Position numbers and translations under genes: made by a program
Origin: Methanobrevibacter sp.
GTDB lineage: Archaea; Methanobacteriota; Methanobacteria; Methanobacteriales; Methanobacteriaceae
Assembly (NCBI GenBank): GCA_017646885.1
Contig: JAGCLR010000230.1
Coordinates: forward strand, 1-64,000
Direction: 5' to 3'
DNA length: 64,000 bases
Notes under the pieces: model-generated
Seen by the model: the letters and a program-made list of their open reading frames with translations, nothing else
Told to the model about the DNA's origin: nothing
Database searches by the model: none
In this document: positions 61,144 through 64,000 of the stretch, piece by piece
Numbering within the stretch: the first letter of the stretch is position 1
Layout of the letters: the number at the start of each line of letters is the position of its first letter

Positions 61144-64000
61144 TTATTCTTCTTCATCATCTTCTTTTTCATCAGGAGCAAAACGAGCATAAATACCATG
61201 CTAATCGCTTGCTTTAGGAGTGCTTACAACCAATTTATTAGTATGAAATTCTATTGATTGATTTTTAGACATCCATCCTCCAGTATTGCCCATAACATAA
61301 AAATTAGAGCATTGGGCCCAAGTACCGCTTTTAGATCTGAAAGCGATATTAGTTGTATCTCCTGTAGCCGCTGAAGTATCTAAAATAATACTCTAATTTC
61401 TAGAGACAATTCCTATATTATAAGTAATCCGGCCTTGATCATCAAGACCCTATACCAATCCAATTTCTCCTAATAAACCTGATTCATTAGCTGATGAAAT
61501 TTGATCAACAATTCCAATTCTATTGGTAAAAATACCAGTAGAAGAATTTAAAACAGTCAATCCGCCTGTTAAAGAGTTGCTATCAATCTCCCAACCTCCG
61601 ATATAGCCATAATCACTATATAGTTCTTCAGCAGTTACTTTTCCAGAGAATTCACCATCAGTAATATAGCAAGTACCATCCCATTTAACTCTAAAATTTC
61701 TAGAAGAAATAGAACTTGTGGTACCAATACCTAAAGGATAATTCTCTTCTGCTGCGCTTAAAGTGATATATCCCATTTCTCCAGGAACATAATATGAAAA
61801 ATCTGTACTGTAATTTAATCCCAATCCAGTACCACTTTCTTCGCTATATTTTCCTTTCGTATAAATAGTATCTATTTTGGTATAGTATTTAGACAATGAT
61901 GCTTTTTGTTCATCAGTTAAGGTTTGAGGAAGATTTATTGATTTAAATTTAATTGGAAAATAATATTTCCCAGAAAGAGAAGCGTCAAAAATCTCTGCTT
62001 GAGTATAAGTTGACTCTCCATCTTTTTTATAATAAAAATATCTAATATAAGGTCCTGAACCTCTATGATTCGCAGAGTATGCCGTTGCCTCATAATAAGT
62101 TTCTTTTGGATCATAATCGCTATCTAAAGGCACTGGTTGATATTGGATTCTAACGTAATAATCATTAAAAGCATTTTCAGAGGGTGAAGAAACTCTTTTA
62201 TAATTTCTACTAGCCTACATTTTTAAAATACCATCATCTAAATCCATCATCAGGCCTATTTTATTAGTATCCCAAAAACTAGATGTAATAGTACCTTTAG
62301 TACCGTTGAAAATAATTCTACCACTTCCACTCTTTCCGATAAAAGCGGTTCCATCTTCTTTAAAAGCATACGTCATCGCACCACGATGAAAGCCATAAAC
62401 ACCAGTTTGCTATGTAATATCTCCAGCAGTATTTGTAACAGACCAATCACCAATCATTACACCGCTAAAGGTATTATTGTCATTTTTTTTACCAGCAGCA
62501 ATGGCAGGGGCAACAATAGTACCCTCTTCTTCATCCATTTCAATGCCTTTTCCATCCCATTTGTTTAAAGTGGCAGATGGATATTCATTTTGTAAAATAA
62601 TTAAAGGCTAAATCCATAGACGATTACCTTCATTATCTTCACATATAACTCCATAAGGGTCAGCATCTTTAGTATACATGAATAAAGGCTTTAAAATATT
62701 TTGTTTTGAAAGCTCTCCATAAAATTTATTTTCAGCTTCTTGAGTCTTATATGGAGCGTAAATACTCCATTTTAATTCATCATTGCTTAAAGCTACAGTT
62801 TCACTTTGAGGCATATCATATTCATTAACTGTATCACAATAAAATAATTCATATGGAGACCTATAATAATCAGCATATCCACTAGAACTATAAATAACTT
62901 CAGTGGCACCAACAATATTTCTATATTTCTATGAAGCTCTAATTGGAATTGCTTTATAAGAAATTAAATCATAATCGCCATATCCAGAAACAGTTACTTT
63001 TAAAATCAAGAATAAATCATCATTAATATCAAGTTCTGGGCCATAAGATAAATAACAAACATTCATAGGAATTGTATCATCTCTCACTACCCATTCATTA
63101 TCAGCCTCATTAAACATTTCTCGCTATTCTATAATAACTTTTTCTGTTCCTAAAGACTTAAACCATTCCCAATGGCATTTTAATTTTAAATCTTCATAAT
63201 TAAAATCTACTTCTTTATGATTTAAATCATAAAGATGTGTAATTACCTTAATTGTGTCAGAATCTTCTAGACCTGCAGTAAGAGCAGTTTTATTATCATC
63301 AAAATCAATAACAATAGTAGCATCTGTACCATTAGTTCCCATAAGTCCAAAAGACATTTCTTTTGTTGAAGAATAATTTAAACTATTCTTAGAAATTGTA
63401 CATTTTACAGTATTATTAATACTGGTAGCATTATAAGTCTTTCCAATTCGGTAGGTCTATTTTCCATTAATAGACTTTCCTTTTTCGTCACCTTTTCTAG
63501 AAATATAAATAGTATTTCCTAATACTTTAATTACTTCATCAGGTTCAGTAAAATGACCTTTCAATTTATAAATTTTTCCAGTAGGGTCTACTTCATTTAT
63601 TTTTGAAAAATCAATTTTATCATTAACTAAGCAACTAGTATAATTAATATCATTAATAATACCAGTACCATCTTTAATAGACTGACGAATCTAACTTTCA
63701 AAACTATAATTAAAGCCATGGACTACAATCATAGTATAATTTAAAGGAAATTCCCAAATAATACTTTTCGCTTCGGTTAAATCTGGAGCTTCTTCTGCTA
63801 CATCTATCATCTTATCTGCATTGGATAAAAATGAACTATCAGCAAATTTTGCCGATAAAGTTAAAATTTCATTTGATTTACTATCATCTAATAGCTTATT
63901 ATTTTGACCGTATATGTAATAATTGCCATAAGATTTATCTTCACACCATAAAGATAGGCCTTCAATTAATTCAGCAGTTGCTTTACTAACAACTTCAATT
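61144..64000 (-). CDS. tail-tip/fibre protein, 3' part of gene (5' end beyond window), at least ten in-frame TAG
   Basis: Open from the right edge to TAA 61144, at least 952 codons. Segments such as GGWEIDSNSLTGGLTVLNSS, GGWMSKNQSIEFHTNKL and GRIIFNGTKGTITSSFWDTN are typical of prophage tail-tip/endopeptidase-associated proteins (gp58-like) of Gram-positive phages. TAGs at 63124, 62929, 62608, 62410, 62216 and 61450 among others. The acidic C-terminus DEKEDDEEE ends the protein. Its N-terminal domains are outside the window, so an enzymatic function cannot be judged. Confidence 0.72.

Noticed and set aside
1..64000. Suppressor tRNA (CTA anticodon) or other tRNA genes
   Set aside because: I looked in all intergenic gaps and found no cloverleaf-like segment. 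The longest gap is about 295 bases and holds repeats and a promoter. The tRNA must lie elsewhere or come from the host.
1..64000. TAG as a normal stop, with many genes broken by mutation
   Set aside because: Breaks are only at TAG apart from one TAA, always in frame, and fall inside conserved motifs; random decay would give TAA, TGA and frameshifts too.

Overview
The window is part of a large, AT-rich tailed-phage genome that reads TAG as glutamine (translation table 15), while TAA and TGA still end genes. With TAG as a stop, most genes here shatter into fragments. With TAG as Gln, they join into long open frames with complete conserved motifs. The clearest proof is the replicative helicase, where a TAG at 4181-4183 supplies the invariant Gln of SF1 motif III (GDPF-Q-LPPIG). 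The likely host is an anaerobic Bacillota (Firmicutes) bacterium: Shine-Dalgarno sites are strong AGGAGG types, several promoters are TTGACA/TTGATT-17-TATAAT, and the ribonucleotide reductase is the oxygen-sensitive NrdD/NrdG pair. This host inference is mine and cannot be proved from the window.

Layout. Plus strand, 1-15.4 kb: replication, nucleotide metabolism and lysis. Genes are a DnaG-type primase (5' end outside the window), RecJ-like exonuclease, secreted lysozyme, RecD/Dda-like helicase, DnaE polymerase, guanylate-kinase-like enzyme, NrdD, NrdG, dUTPase, RuvC-like resolvase and a holin-like membrane protein, with several small unknowns. A bidirectional terminator at 15.38 kb closes this block. 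Minus strand, 15.4-18.3 kb: a compact operon of six genes, including an HExxH metallopeptidase-like protein that appears only after recoding. At 18.6-19.3 kb a plus-strand gene encodes a complete LytTR response regulator, divergent from that operon and followed by a second bidirectional terminator.

Minus strand, 19.3-64 kb: tail, baseplate and fibre genes, all transcribed leftward. They include a 2,543-codon giant fibre with 23 in-frame TAGs, a fibre with two LamG-like domains, an Ig-like structural protein, a baseplate protein, and at the right edge a large tail-tip protein running out of the window.

The most unusual part is an eight-gene island at 20.4-27.5 kb inserted between two fibre genes. 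It holds two radical-SAM/SPASM enzymes, one of them fused to a ParB-like domain. It also holds three more ParB-like proteins, one degenerate ParB-like paralogue, a PP-loop ATPase-like protein and one unknown. The genes overlap or nearly touch. I propose an undescribed modification system linked to the tail fibres; its substrate is unknown.

TAG use is uneven. DnaE (1,331 aa), NrdD (743 aa), the lysozyme and the holin-like gene have none, while structural and island genes carry many. No suppressor tRNA, CRISPR array, insertion sequence or integrase was seen in the window.
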